Below are positions 18,023-25,369 of a stretch of 64,000 bases of DNA, in pieces. The translations under genes and the position numbers were made by a program. The stretch spans positions 1-64,000 of the forward strand of contig NZ_JAURXB010000188.1 of assembly GCF_030654605.1 (NCBI RefSeq), read 5' to 3'. The first letter of the stretch is position 1, and the number at the start of each line of letters is the position of its first letter. Under the pieces are notes generated by a model, which made no database searches, was not told the DNA's origin, and saw only the letters and a list, made by a program, of their open reading frames with translations. Origin of the DNA: Bradyrhizobium sp. GTDB taxonomy: Bacteria; Pseudomonadota; Alphaproteobacteria; Rhizobiales; Xanthobacteraceae.

Positions 18023-21000
18023 CTACGATTGCAGAAAGTCATAAAGGTCGACAGCGCTTCTTACGCGCTCGACCATGTCTGAAAAGGCCTCGGTCAAATC
18101 CCCTGGTGCCATATACGTCGCGATGCTCTGATATTCGCGGTGAACGGCGATCCGATTGAGGCGCCGCAATCGGATCTGCCGAAGTGCAACCATTTCTGGC
18201 CGGTCAACTCCTTCTCGCACGGCCGCTCCGAGCGTTGTCAACGCAATGGGCACCACGAGTTCCAACGGAAAAAGCGTCGCGTAGAGCTGCGGAAGGATTC
18301 CATAGAGATACGCGAACTCTGGGACAATTCGCAAAACGAATTCGCGCGCAGTTTCGCATTTCCCAAGCCGGTTTGGTGCGGTCCCGGCGAGCTGCTCTAA
18401 GGCTGCGAGCGTCGTCCCATTCATCCAGGCAGGCAGTAGGCGCTCGAACTCTCCGATGGCGTACAATCCCTTATCTTTGTCACTGTCGAGCTTCTTGTAT
18501 TTGCTGCCGAAGATGCCTTCCAAGCTTTCCCGCCTTATCAGTTGGGGAATATCCTCCGCATTGGCGCGCAGCCACGCGAGCATCCATGCGCGCCAACCTT
18601 CGGTCGTAGGCGTCGTCACGCTCGCAGTGGCAAGAAGGTGTTGGGATAGCTTCGTCAGTATGCGAGCTGAAATTCCCGACGCAGCCGCAATTTGGTCAAT
18701 CCAAGAATTCGTGATGTCGGGGTCGGCATTACGAAGTTGAATGGCGGCCGCCGCGCGCGACTCAATCCATTGGGCGTCACCCCGCACCCGAGCGCGGTAA
18801 GCACCGAAAGATCGTGACAATAGTTCGTTTGCTGAAGCGTCGGCCCCAGCCGGATCGGATGTGTTGCCCTGCGGCAATCGACTAAGTAGATACTTCGCCG
18901 CCGCCGATATCGGGCCGGTCGCGGCATGAACCTGATCCAACAACGATACGAACGGGTCGTCGATAACCAGACACTGATCGCTTTGTGAAAAGATTGCTTG
19001 TAGATCTGACCAGTGGCTGTGAATTTGATTGGTGCTGCTCTGGAAATCGACAACCTTACTCGGAACAATCAGGACGAATCCCTGCGACACGTCACCGGCT
19101 CGCCCAGCGCGGCCTGCTGCATTGAGAAGCTCGTGGGCCTCCAGGCGTTCCATTCGATCGGCATCTTGATTAAAGCGGCTGTCGCCCGCGATAATTACGA
19201 CTTCACTAGGCAAGTTCATTCCTTGTGCCAACGTCGAGGTCGCTACTAGAACGTTTATGCCGTCAGCGCGGCGAAATAGATCTTCGTGCAATTGCCGTTC
19301 CTGCAGTATCAACAGGCCGTGGTGGCAAGCACTTGCGTCAGCAAGCTTTCCCTCCGGTGTCATTGCCAGATAGAGATACTCAGCGCCGCCAGCTTCTTCA
19401 ACAGCGACACGGTAGAGCGTCTGCTCGTCGTCGGTGAGAGGAAGCGCTTGCGGTCCAGATAGCTCATTGACGGCGTCGGAGGTGCTTTTGCAGAGCGGGA
19501 TGGTTTGAGCGAAGATCAGTGTCTTCAGGCGCTGCGCACCAGTAGCGGTACCGATCGCCGCGCTGACCTGATTGCCGTTCGGCGTGAGATACCAGTTTCG
19601 ATCTTGCCGCGTACCGGTAGATAGCGTGATAGCCTCCTCCAGCAATGGAAGCAGTGCGTAGTCGATGCGGGCGTTAGAGACCCACGTTTGGCGAAGGCAA
19701 AAGAATCCGAAAGGTTGTGCCGTCAGACTTCGCTTAAGCGCGGCGGGGGCATCTTTGTTGGGTACTGCCCGGCGGGTCGCCCCGAGCAAAGTTCGCAGCT
19801 CACCCAATCGTTCTGAGGCGTAAACCACACAGCCGCGCACTTGACGGGTAGGCTTCCATCTGAGGTCAAGCCCCAGGCAGGTTCGATCGGTCAAATCCTG
19901 CAGCCACCCAGCCATCTCGGCGGTGTTTTTCATCATGGCCGAGAGAAGGAGGATGTCCGCAGTGCGGGCGAGTCTATTTAGGTTCAGCAGACACAGCATT
20001 GCATCGATGCTTCGGCGGCTCGTGTCCATGTTGCGCGGATGCAGTAAGTGGCATTCGTCGAAGACGATTAGACCGACGTCCTCAAAGACATCGAAACTGA
20101 AGCTGAGCATCGTAAGGCATCGCTCGGGCGTGAGCACGCTGATGCCCGGAAGCGGTTCTTTCTCGAGTGGTGAGAAGACAAGCTCTTCGGCGCGTTCGCG
20201 CTGCACCTGTGCCTGCGGGAAGGTCTTCGTAAGGGCCGTCGCTGTTTGGTCCACCAAGGCGAGCGTAGGTGCAAGAAAAATTACCTTGACGCCGCGCAAA
20301 AGCGCAGCGGCGATCTTAAGTTCCGCCAGTTTGGATTTTCCACCGCCGGTCGGAAAACTTACGGCCGCCGAGGTGCCGGTTTCAAGATAGCCAGCGTCTA
20401 TGGCCTCACGATGATTTCGCCAGACGTATGGACGTTGCTTCGCCATCTCTTTGATTAAGGCGTGCCACCTTGAAGCCGAAATTCCACTCGGTGGAATGAC
20501 CTGAACAAGGGCTGATGAAGGAAAGTCGCGCGCCACCGCTTTCAAAAGAGAGGCAAGGTGCAGAGGGCCGGTGAAGATGTTGTAGGGAGCATCCGTGCCA
20601 GCAGGCGCAATGCCGGTAATTCGCTCAGCCGATAACGATATCACGTTCGCAAAGATTTCTATTGCACTTTCGCCCCGCCCAGGGGGCGTTCCAAGCATCT
20701 GTTGTGCTAGCGATCTGACACCTTGCAACAACATGAAGTAAAGAGCGCGCGTTGCTGCGAGTCCGGGCTCGGCTTGAGCAAGGTCCGCTATCGATGGCAA
20801 TCCACTTGCGACGATTGGACCGAGTCGCCCGATGGCCAAGTCCGAGATGCTGCTTAACAGTCGCGATTCGATGAGGCCAGCGTCAGTCGGCCGAATTCGC
20901 TTTGCGGTCTCTGCCGCATCGGCGCTTGCCTCGGCGACAAGAAATAGTAGCGCTGCCGAAACTTCCGGTGAAATGGAATCGATGCCAAGGTAACTTACTC

Positions 21001-21325
21001 GACCATTTTCAGTGTTCGCCGTGGCGTCCGCCAGCATGCATACATGATGCGCGGATGCCGCAACGAATGCCGCGGCGGAACGATCCTCGCGGTCGGGGAG
21101 CGTCGAAACGAATGCCTCTTGCGCAGAGGCAAGTCGCCGCATGGTCTTTATGGAATTGCGGACGGCATCCGGAAGCACTTGATCGGTTGCAAGTTCCCGC
21201 AATCGGATGCGAGCAGTAACGATCTCGGCATACACCTCGGTAAGGCTTTGTGGCAACCTCTCTAGATCAAGCCCCTCAAGCGACGGAGCTTGTGCCATTA
21301 ATGCCACGGTATCGGGGTCAAACAT
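18023..21325 (-). CDS. Ski2-like DEAD/DEAH helicase, HamB-like (Hachiman-type defence)
   Basis: A 1100-residue superfamily 2 helicase. Walker A is FPTGGGKSKLAEL at about 324-336, Walker B is the DECH box near 423-426, motif III is LLSAM, and later motifs are VATSTLAQGMNLP and NAAGRAGRAG, which is a Ski2-type set. A long N-terminal region of about 300 residues precedes the ATPase core. The start at 21325 (MFDPDTVALM) is chosen because GGGAA lies about seven bases upstream; a start at 21343 is possible. It overlaps the upstream nuclease gene by 8 bp. That order, small nuclease then large helicase, fits HamA-HamB. The base composition looks less GC-rich than neighbours, suggesting acquisition. 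An AbpAB-like or new two-gene system remains possible. Confidence 0.68.
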   Translation of the reverse strand: MFDPDTVALMAQAPSLEGLDLERLPQSLTEVYAEIVTARIRLRELATDQVLPDAVRNSIKTMRRLASAQEAFVSTLPDREDRSAAAFVAASAHHVCMLADATANTENGRVSYLGIDSISPEVSAALLFLVAEASADAAETAKRIRPTDAGLIESRLLSSISDLAIGRLGPIVASGLPSIADLAQAEPGLAATRALYFMLLQGVRSLAQQMLGTPPGRGESAIEIFANVISLSAERITGIAPAGTDAPYNIFTGPLHLASLLKAVARDFPSSALVQVIPPSGISASRWHALIKEMAKQRPYVWRNHREAIDAGYLETGTSAAVSFPTGGGKSKLAELKIAAALLRGVKVIFLAPTLALVDQTATALTKTFPQAQVQRERAEELVFSPLEKEPLPGISVLTPERCLTMLSFSFDVFEDVGLIVFDECHLLHPRNMDTSRRSIDAMLCLLNLNRLARTADILLLSAMMKNTAEMAGWLQDLTDRTCLGLDLRWKPTRQVRGCVVYASERLGELRTLLGATRRAVPNKDAPAALKRSLTAQPFGFFCLRQTWVSNARIDYALLPLLEEAITLSTGTRQDRNWYLTPNGNQVSAAIGTATGAQRLKTLIFAQTIPLCKSTSDAVNELSGPQALPLTDDEQTLYRVAVEEAGGAEYLYLAMTPEGKLADASACHHGLLILQERQLHEDLFRRADGINVLVATSTLAQGMNLPSEVVIIAGDSRFNQDADRMERLEAHELLNAAGRAGRAGDVSQGFVLIVPSKVVDFQSSTNQIHSHWSDLQAIFSQSDQCLVIDDPFVSLLDQVHAATGPISAAAKYLLSRLPQGNTSDPAGADASANELLSRSFGAYRARVRGDAQWIESRAAAAIQLRNADPDITNSWIDQIAAASGISARILTKLSQHLLATASVTTPTTEGWRAWMLAWLRANAEDIPQLIRRESLEGIFGSKYKKLDSDKDKGLYAIGEFERLLPAWMNGTTLAALEQLAGTAPNRLGKCETAREFVLRIVPEFAYLYGILPQLYATLFPLELVVPIALTTLGAAVREGVDRPEMVALRQIRLRRLNRIAVHREYQSIATYMAPGDLTEAFSDMVERVRSAVDLYDFLQS

Positions 21326-22109
21326 GCGTTGTTCCCATAGCATTCAGAAAAGCGATGGCATGATTCGCGATTGAGGCCATCCATGGCCTGAGTTGATGAA
21401 CGAGAAGTACCTCGCCGCGGCGTCGCGCCACGTCCCCGGTCGCGACTTCGTCGTAACCCTTGAACAGGCGTTTCCGTCCGGCAGCCGTCGAGTACGTATC
21501 GCTGACAGTAATGCTGATGCGATAACGACGAATCTGTTTCCAGATCACATTCTCAATTGCTTTGTCCGCATCAATTCCTGGGCGCGTGCTAAGTAACGAA
21601 CTGACGTCGGCAGTCAGGACGTTCTCTCGATCACCGGCTTCGATCAGCAGAAACTCCGGCCAAACTTCATCCCTGATTGTCTCGCGCGGATTGTCTGTGG
21701 CTTTGTCCTCAAAGATTACCGCGGCTGATACCGCGCCGTCACCGGCATCTAGTTCCAGTTGAAGGCCGTCGAACCCCTTGTGGGCAAGGATCATGTGTGG
21801 GGCACGAATGAGAGCCGATGGATTTGCCTGCGAGGCGGCCAGCCAAGACATCGTCTGGAATAACCATCCGTCGCGATGCCACGATTCCGCACCCGGACGA
21901 ACTGTAAGTAGCTTGATAGCGGCGGCACGTGTGGACGCGGTCGTACTCGGTGGAATGGCGCTGATCCCGGACAATATCTTCGCCACGTGGCGCGATTGTC
22001 CCAACGCAACGAGCGCGATGCGCTTGGCTAGCTCAACCTCGTCGGCAACGGTCCAGGCGCAACCCTGACAAAGTGTGCCCTCCGAAAAGTTGGTCAGAAC
22101 AATAGCCAT
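21318..22109 (-). CDS. Predicted PD-(D/E)XK nuclease, HamA/DUF1837-like
   Basis: A 263-residue protein encoded directly upstream of, and overlapping, the helicase. A nuclease-like core is seen as HKGFDGLQLEL (Asp114), then VIFEDKATDN with Glu134 and Lys136, giving the D-x(19)-E-x-K spacing of PD-(D/E)XK enzymes. The segment DGWLFQTMSWLAA (80-92) is a plausible preceding helix. In DUF1837 (HamA) proteins a GFDAVH-like strand precedes an ExK strand in the same way, which is the basis of the call. In Hachiman the nuclease partner is held in check by the helicase and unleashed on DNA damage or phage infection. Similarity is motif-level only, so the family name is tentative. Confidence 0.6.
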   Translation of the reverse strand: MAIVLTNFSEGTLCQGCAWTVADEVELAKRIALVALGQSRHVAKILSGISAIPPSTTASTRAAAIKLLTVRPGAESWHRDGWLFQTMSWLAASQANPSALIRAPHMILAHKGFDGLQLELDAGDGAVSAAVIFEDKATDNPRETIRDEVWPEFLLIEAGDRENVLTADVSSLLSTRPGIDADKAIENVIWKQIRRYRISITVSDTYSTAAGRKRLFKGYDEVATGDVARRRGEVLLVHQLRPWMASIANHAIAFLNAMGTTHV

Positions 22110-22471
22110 AATGCCGCTGGGGTGCTCGCTGGGTTGCGTACAATTCAGTATGCAGCTTTATTCTGATATCCACTAATCGCCGGCTGGCGCGAACTGGTTG
22201 TATTGCAAAAGTTGCCATTAGGCCTAAGGTTCGACACTGAGAAGTGAGGGCATCTTTGACAGCCCAGATCAGCAAAAAGCTGGATAGTTCAGAGCACGCC
22301 TGGACGTCCTCCAACCGGCCTCGCGGAGGCTCAATTGGCCTCGCCACCGACCCGTTGAACTCCGCCTGATGGAACGACGTCAAGACCGCTCCGTGCGACG
22401 CCCGCCTGACTTGGGCCATACTAGACCGCTGCGCAGTCTTGGTAGGCGTCGCGGCAACTATCGGACCCGCG
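22110..22471. other. Upstream region of the nuclease-helicase pair
   Basis: A 362-bp divergent gap between the nuclease gene and the DUF1902 gene. It has a patch of lower GC just upstream of the nuclease start, with a weak CATACT -10-like hexamer on the minus strand near 22149. No repeat, attachment-site duplication or RNA gene is seen. Confidence 0.4.
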
Positions 22472-22903
22472 ATGTCCCGCCCAGTCATTTTCACGATTTC
22501 CGCAGCCTGGGATCGGGAGGCGTCGGGCTGGAGCGGGCATTGTGACGACATCCCGGCTGCCGCCGACGCGCCGACGCTTGACGAATTGCTGAACAAGATT
22601 TCCGCGATGGCGCTCGATCTCTTGCCGGATAACCAACCCGATGAGGCTCCGGAATCGCTGTTCCTGCAGATCGCGGCGCTGCCCGCACCGATTGATCGGG
22701 AGACCTGCATGACCATCGCCGACATGGTCTACAATCAGGTGAAGCTGTTGCCCGATCCGCTCGCCCGTGAAGTGCTCGACTTCGTCGGCTTGCTTCGCGA
22801 GGGGCAGGATCACCCGGAATGGCGCGACCTGATGAACGCGCAGGCAACCGGGCTTGCCGCTGTGTGGGACAACCCGGAAGATAAAGTCTGGGACGACGTT
22901 TGA
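22472..22903 (+). CDS. DUF1902 (HicB-like) fused to DUF2281-like antitoxin segment
   Basis: A 143-residue protein. Residues about 1-55 (VIFTISAAWDREASGWSGHC to LDELLNKISAMALDLLPDN) match DUF1902, a HicB-like fold found in antitoxins. Residues about 80-143 (MTIADMVYNQVKLLPDPLAR, then VLDFVGLLRE and WDNPEDKVWDDV) resemble DUF2281-type antitoxins, with an in-frame ATG at 22709 that could be a second start. No HicA-like or other toxin gene is adjacent. It may be an orphan regulator, a remnant of two antitoxin genes joined, or a protective factor. The start at 22472 gives the DUF1902-like N-terminus. Confidence 0.7.
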   Translation: MSRPVIFTISAAWDREASGWSGHCDDIPAAADAPTLDELLNKISAMALDLLPDNQPDEAPESLFLQIAALPAPIDRETCMTIADMVYNQVKLLPDPLAREVLDFVGLLREGQDHPEWRDLMNAQATGLAAVWDNPEDKVWDDV

Positions 22904-22949
22904 GCGTGGGGGCTCCGCCCCATCCGCGAACTAACGTGAAGCCGGCCCC

Positions 22950-23010
22950 GGATTGCGCCATCGGGCGCGCATTCGCGCGGCCCGTTGGCTCCATCCAGGC
23001 TACAGGCCTT
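22950..23010. repeat. GGATTGCGCCATCGGGC repeat
   Basis: GGATTGCGCCATCGGGCG, a short GC-rich palindrome, then TGGCTCCATCCAGGCTACA. A close copy lies at 50370-50430. The unit is a small inverted-repeat element just after the DUF1902 gene. Confidence 0.75.
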
Positions 23011-23160
23011 TCATGGTTCGAGACGCGCGGCGTTGCCGCACTCGTCACCATGACGACTTTACCCTGTGGGGAGCGGCATACGGACGATGGAGAATTTTCT
23101 TCTCCTGCCCTCCGACGCCGTGCAGTAAAAGTGCTGCGATCCCAAGCACTTCCTTTCTGT

Positions 23161-23177
23161 GCATGGGGTTGTTTTCG
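23161..23177. repeat. 17-bp motif shared with 3794-3810
   Basis: GCATGGGGTTGTTTTCG, identical to the copy at 3794, followed by CACTTTTTGC. It lies between the convergent DUF1902 gene and rpmB. Confidence 0.6.
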
Positions 23178-23268
23178 CACTTTTTGCTTTTGGCCTCTGC
23201 CGCGCGACCCAATGGCTCGCCGTTACGGTTGCGGGCCTTCCATCGCCGCGCACGCCCCAAACGAAAAC

Positions 23269-23290
23269 GGCCGGGTCTTTCGACCCGGCC
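23269..23290 (-). terminator. Intrinsic terminator of rpmB
   Basis: A perfect 9-bp stem GGCCGGGTC/GACCCGGCC with a GAAA tetraloop on the minus strand, followed by GTTTTCGTTT. It lies 45 bp past the rpmB stop. Confidence 0.85.
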
Positions 23291-23335
23291 ATTCAAAATT
23301 CCAGTTCGCTCAATCAGGCTTCCGCCCGCGTCCGC

Positions 23336-23644
23336 TCAGCTCGCCGCGGCTACCGGCGCGCCTTCGGCGATCTTCTTCTCGATGGCCTTCTTCAGCAGCA
23401 GCGCCTTTTGCGACAGCTCGGGGCCCTTGGCCTTGATCAGGAAGGCGTCGAAGCCGCCGCGGTGGTCGACCGACTTGATGGCGTTGGTCGAGACCCGCAG
23501 GCGCACGTTGCGGCCGAGCGCGTCCGAGATGAAGGTGACGTTGCACAGGTTCGGCAGGAACCGGCGCTTGGTCTTGATGTTGGAGTGGCTCACCTTGTTG
23601 CCCACCATGGGGCCCTTGGCCGTCAGTTCGCAGCGCCGGGACAT
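23336..23644 (-). CDS. rpmB: 50S ribosomal protein L28
   Basis: A 102-residue L28 of the alphaproteobacterial type. The start [22 protein letters not shown] and the [33 protein letters not shown] body (split here in segments [10 protein letters not shown] and [12 protein letters not shown]) match the family. It is a small, basic large-subunit protein. The open frame extends 64 codons upstream, but the ATG at 23644 gives the normal N-terminus. The gene is monocistronic and followed by a strong hairpin terminator at 23269-23290. Confidence 0.97.
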   Translation of the reverse strand: MSRRCELTAKGPMVGNKVSHSNIKTKRRFLPNLCNVTFISDALGRNVRLRVSTNAIKSVDHRGGFDAFLIKAKGPELSQKALLLKKAIEKKIAEGAPVAAAS

Positions 23645-23923
23645 CTTGCAAAATCCTCTTCCATCCCCGACCCATCCGTCAGCCCTTTTGGAGGGCGCGG
23701 CGCGGGGGTTCAAATTCACGTCCATTTCAGGAACCGCGGACGTATAGGGGCAGCCGCGCGGGGCGTCAAGGTTTTGGGGCAGCAAAAGATCGGCCAAACC
23801 GGGCGGAAAGGCTTGTTCCGCAAGCCTGTTTGGCAAGCCTGTTTGGTATGTCGTTCGGGCGGTTTCGCCATCATATAAACGGCGTATTCGCCGCCGACAT
23901 CAGGGCTTCCGGGCGCGGATGCA

Positions 23924-23951
23924 TTGTTTGCCGGATATTTTGGCCTAAATA
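23924..23951 (+). promoter_or_regulatory. Candidate promoter for the DUF3108 gene
   Basis: TTGTTT at 23924-23929 and TAAATA at 23946-23951 are separated by 16 bp, a fair sigma-70-like pair. The predicted transcription start near 23958 supports a coding start at 23997 or 24012 rather than the first GTG. Confidence 0.4.
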
Positions 23952-23996
23952 ATACCTGTGCGCCGATTTGCGCGCCGAGTTGAGGATCGCCGTTCA

Positions 23997-24860
23997 GTGA
24001 CCACCCCCCGCATGATGTTGCCCCGGCCGGCCGGATTTCCGCTGTGGGCGCTGGGCGGGCTGTGCGCCTTGGTGCTGTCGGGCGTGCCGACCGCAGGCTT
24101 CGCGCAGGGGCGGCTGGATGCCCGCTATGAGGCGACGCTTTCGGGGATTGCCGTCGGCAAGGGCGCCTGGAACATCGAAATATCAGACGATTCGTTTTCC
24201 GCCGCCTCTTCCGGCGGCACCTCGGGGCTGTTGAAGGCCTTCTCCGGCGGCTCCGGCACCGCGGCGGCCCAGGGCAGGGTGGTGGCCGGCGCGCTGGTCG
24301 CGACCAATTACCAGGCTTCGACCACGACCGCGAAAAAGACCGAAGCCATCCGCATGGTGCTGACCTCGGGCTATATCAAGGAATACGCCATCGAGCCGGA
24401 ACCGCCCGTCGATGCCGACCGGCTGCCGGTCACCGATGCGCATCGCCGCGGCGTCTACGACCCGATGACGGGATCGATGCTGCGCGTGCCCGGCAACGGC
24501 GATCCGCTGACGCCGGAGGCCTGCCGCGTCTCCGCCGGGGTGTTCGACGGCCGCATGCGCTACGACCTCAAGCTCGATTTCAAGCGCATGGAAACCGTGA
24601 AGGCCGAGAAGGGCTATCATGGCCCCGTGGTGGTCTGCGCGGTGTATTTCACGCCGGTCGCCGGCTACATCCCGGACCGCCCGGTCATCAAATACCTCGC
24701 CGCCCAGCGCAATATCGAGATCGCGTTCGCGCCGGTCGCGGGAACCCGCATCCTGGTGCCGTTCTGGATGAAGATCCCGACCCCGCTCGGCCCCGCCATG
24801 CTGGAGGCCACCCAGTTCATCACCACGGCAACGCCGCCGCGGGTCGCGAAGACGCAGTGA
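23997..24860 (+). CDS. DUF3108 domain protein, exported
   Basis: A 287-residue protein of the DUF3108 family. A hydrophobic segment ALGGLCALVLSGVPTAGFAQ near residues 20-40 is a signal peptide ending in an AxA-like site. The mature part starts RLDARYEATLSGIAVGKGAW, typical of the family, and includes the segments AVYFTPVAGYIPDRP and RILVPFWMKIPTPLG. Its function is not known; such proteins are predicted envelope or lipid-binding beta-rich proteins. The start is uncertain: GTG 23997 follows GAGGAT, while GTG 23958 overlaps the predicted transcription start. Confidence 0.8.
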   Translation: MTTPRMMLPRPAGFPLWALGGLCALVLSGVPTAGFAQGRLDARYEATLSGIAVGKGAWNIEISDDSFSAASSGGTSGLLKAFSGGSGTAAAQGRVVAGALVATNYQASTTTAKKTEAIRMVLTSGYIKEYAIEPEPPVDADRLPVTDAHRRGVYDPMTGSMLRVPGNGDPLTPEACRVSAGVFDGRMRYDLKLDFKRMETVKAEKGYHGPVVVCAVYFTPVAGYIPDRPVIKYLAAQRNIEIAFAPVAGTRILVPFWMKIPTPLGPAMLEATQFITTATPPRVAKTQ

Positions 24861-24872
24861 CGTCAAATCTGC

Positions 24873-24994
24873 CGTCGTCCCTGCGAACGCAGGGACCCAT
24901 AATCACAGGGGTTCGTTGTGAGCTTCGGTATCGACGCTCATCGCCTGAAACTGCAGGGCCGCGGCGTATGGGTCCCTGCGTTCGCAGGGACGAC
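24873..24994. repeat. GTCGTCCC palindromic repeat
   Basis: CGTCGTCCCTGCGAACGCAG at the left and GTTCGCAGGGACGAC at the right, with GGGACCCATA and TATGGGTCCC inside. It is the cleanest copy of the family. Confidence 0.88.
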
Positions 24995-25369
24995 ACCGAA
25001 ATGGATGTGGCGGCGTACAACGGAGCAGCCGAATCCCCATTGACTCTCGCCCGCTTCTGATTCGACTCCGTGTTCTCCAACGCTTTAAGGATTCGACCGC
25101 CATTCGCCCGCTTCTCGCCTCGCGCCAAACCTGATCTAGTGCCGCGACGAGGTGTCGTGCCGACATGTTGCGGTGAACGTAACGACATCCGGAGTGAGTC
25201 AGCGATTCGGGCGCGATTCGTTCCGGACTCGTTCCAGAACTTAAGCCGCGACTGCAAGGCGTCGCATAATGAAACAATTAGCCTGCGCGTATTCTGATCG
25301 CAAAACCGGTACCCACTTTTGCGGAATACGCGCCCACAAACCTTCGGCGACGCAGAAACTCAATAAAAC
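24995..25369. other. Intergenic region upstream of the SUV3-like helicase
   Basis: This 375-bp stretch has no supported gene. It contains an inverted repeat at 25285-25333, with arms GCGCGTATTC and GGAATACGCGC around GCAAAACCGGTACCCACTTT, a pattern I recall as dispersed in rhizobial genomes. The helicase ATG follows 36 bp later. Confidence 0.55.
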
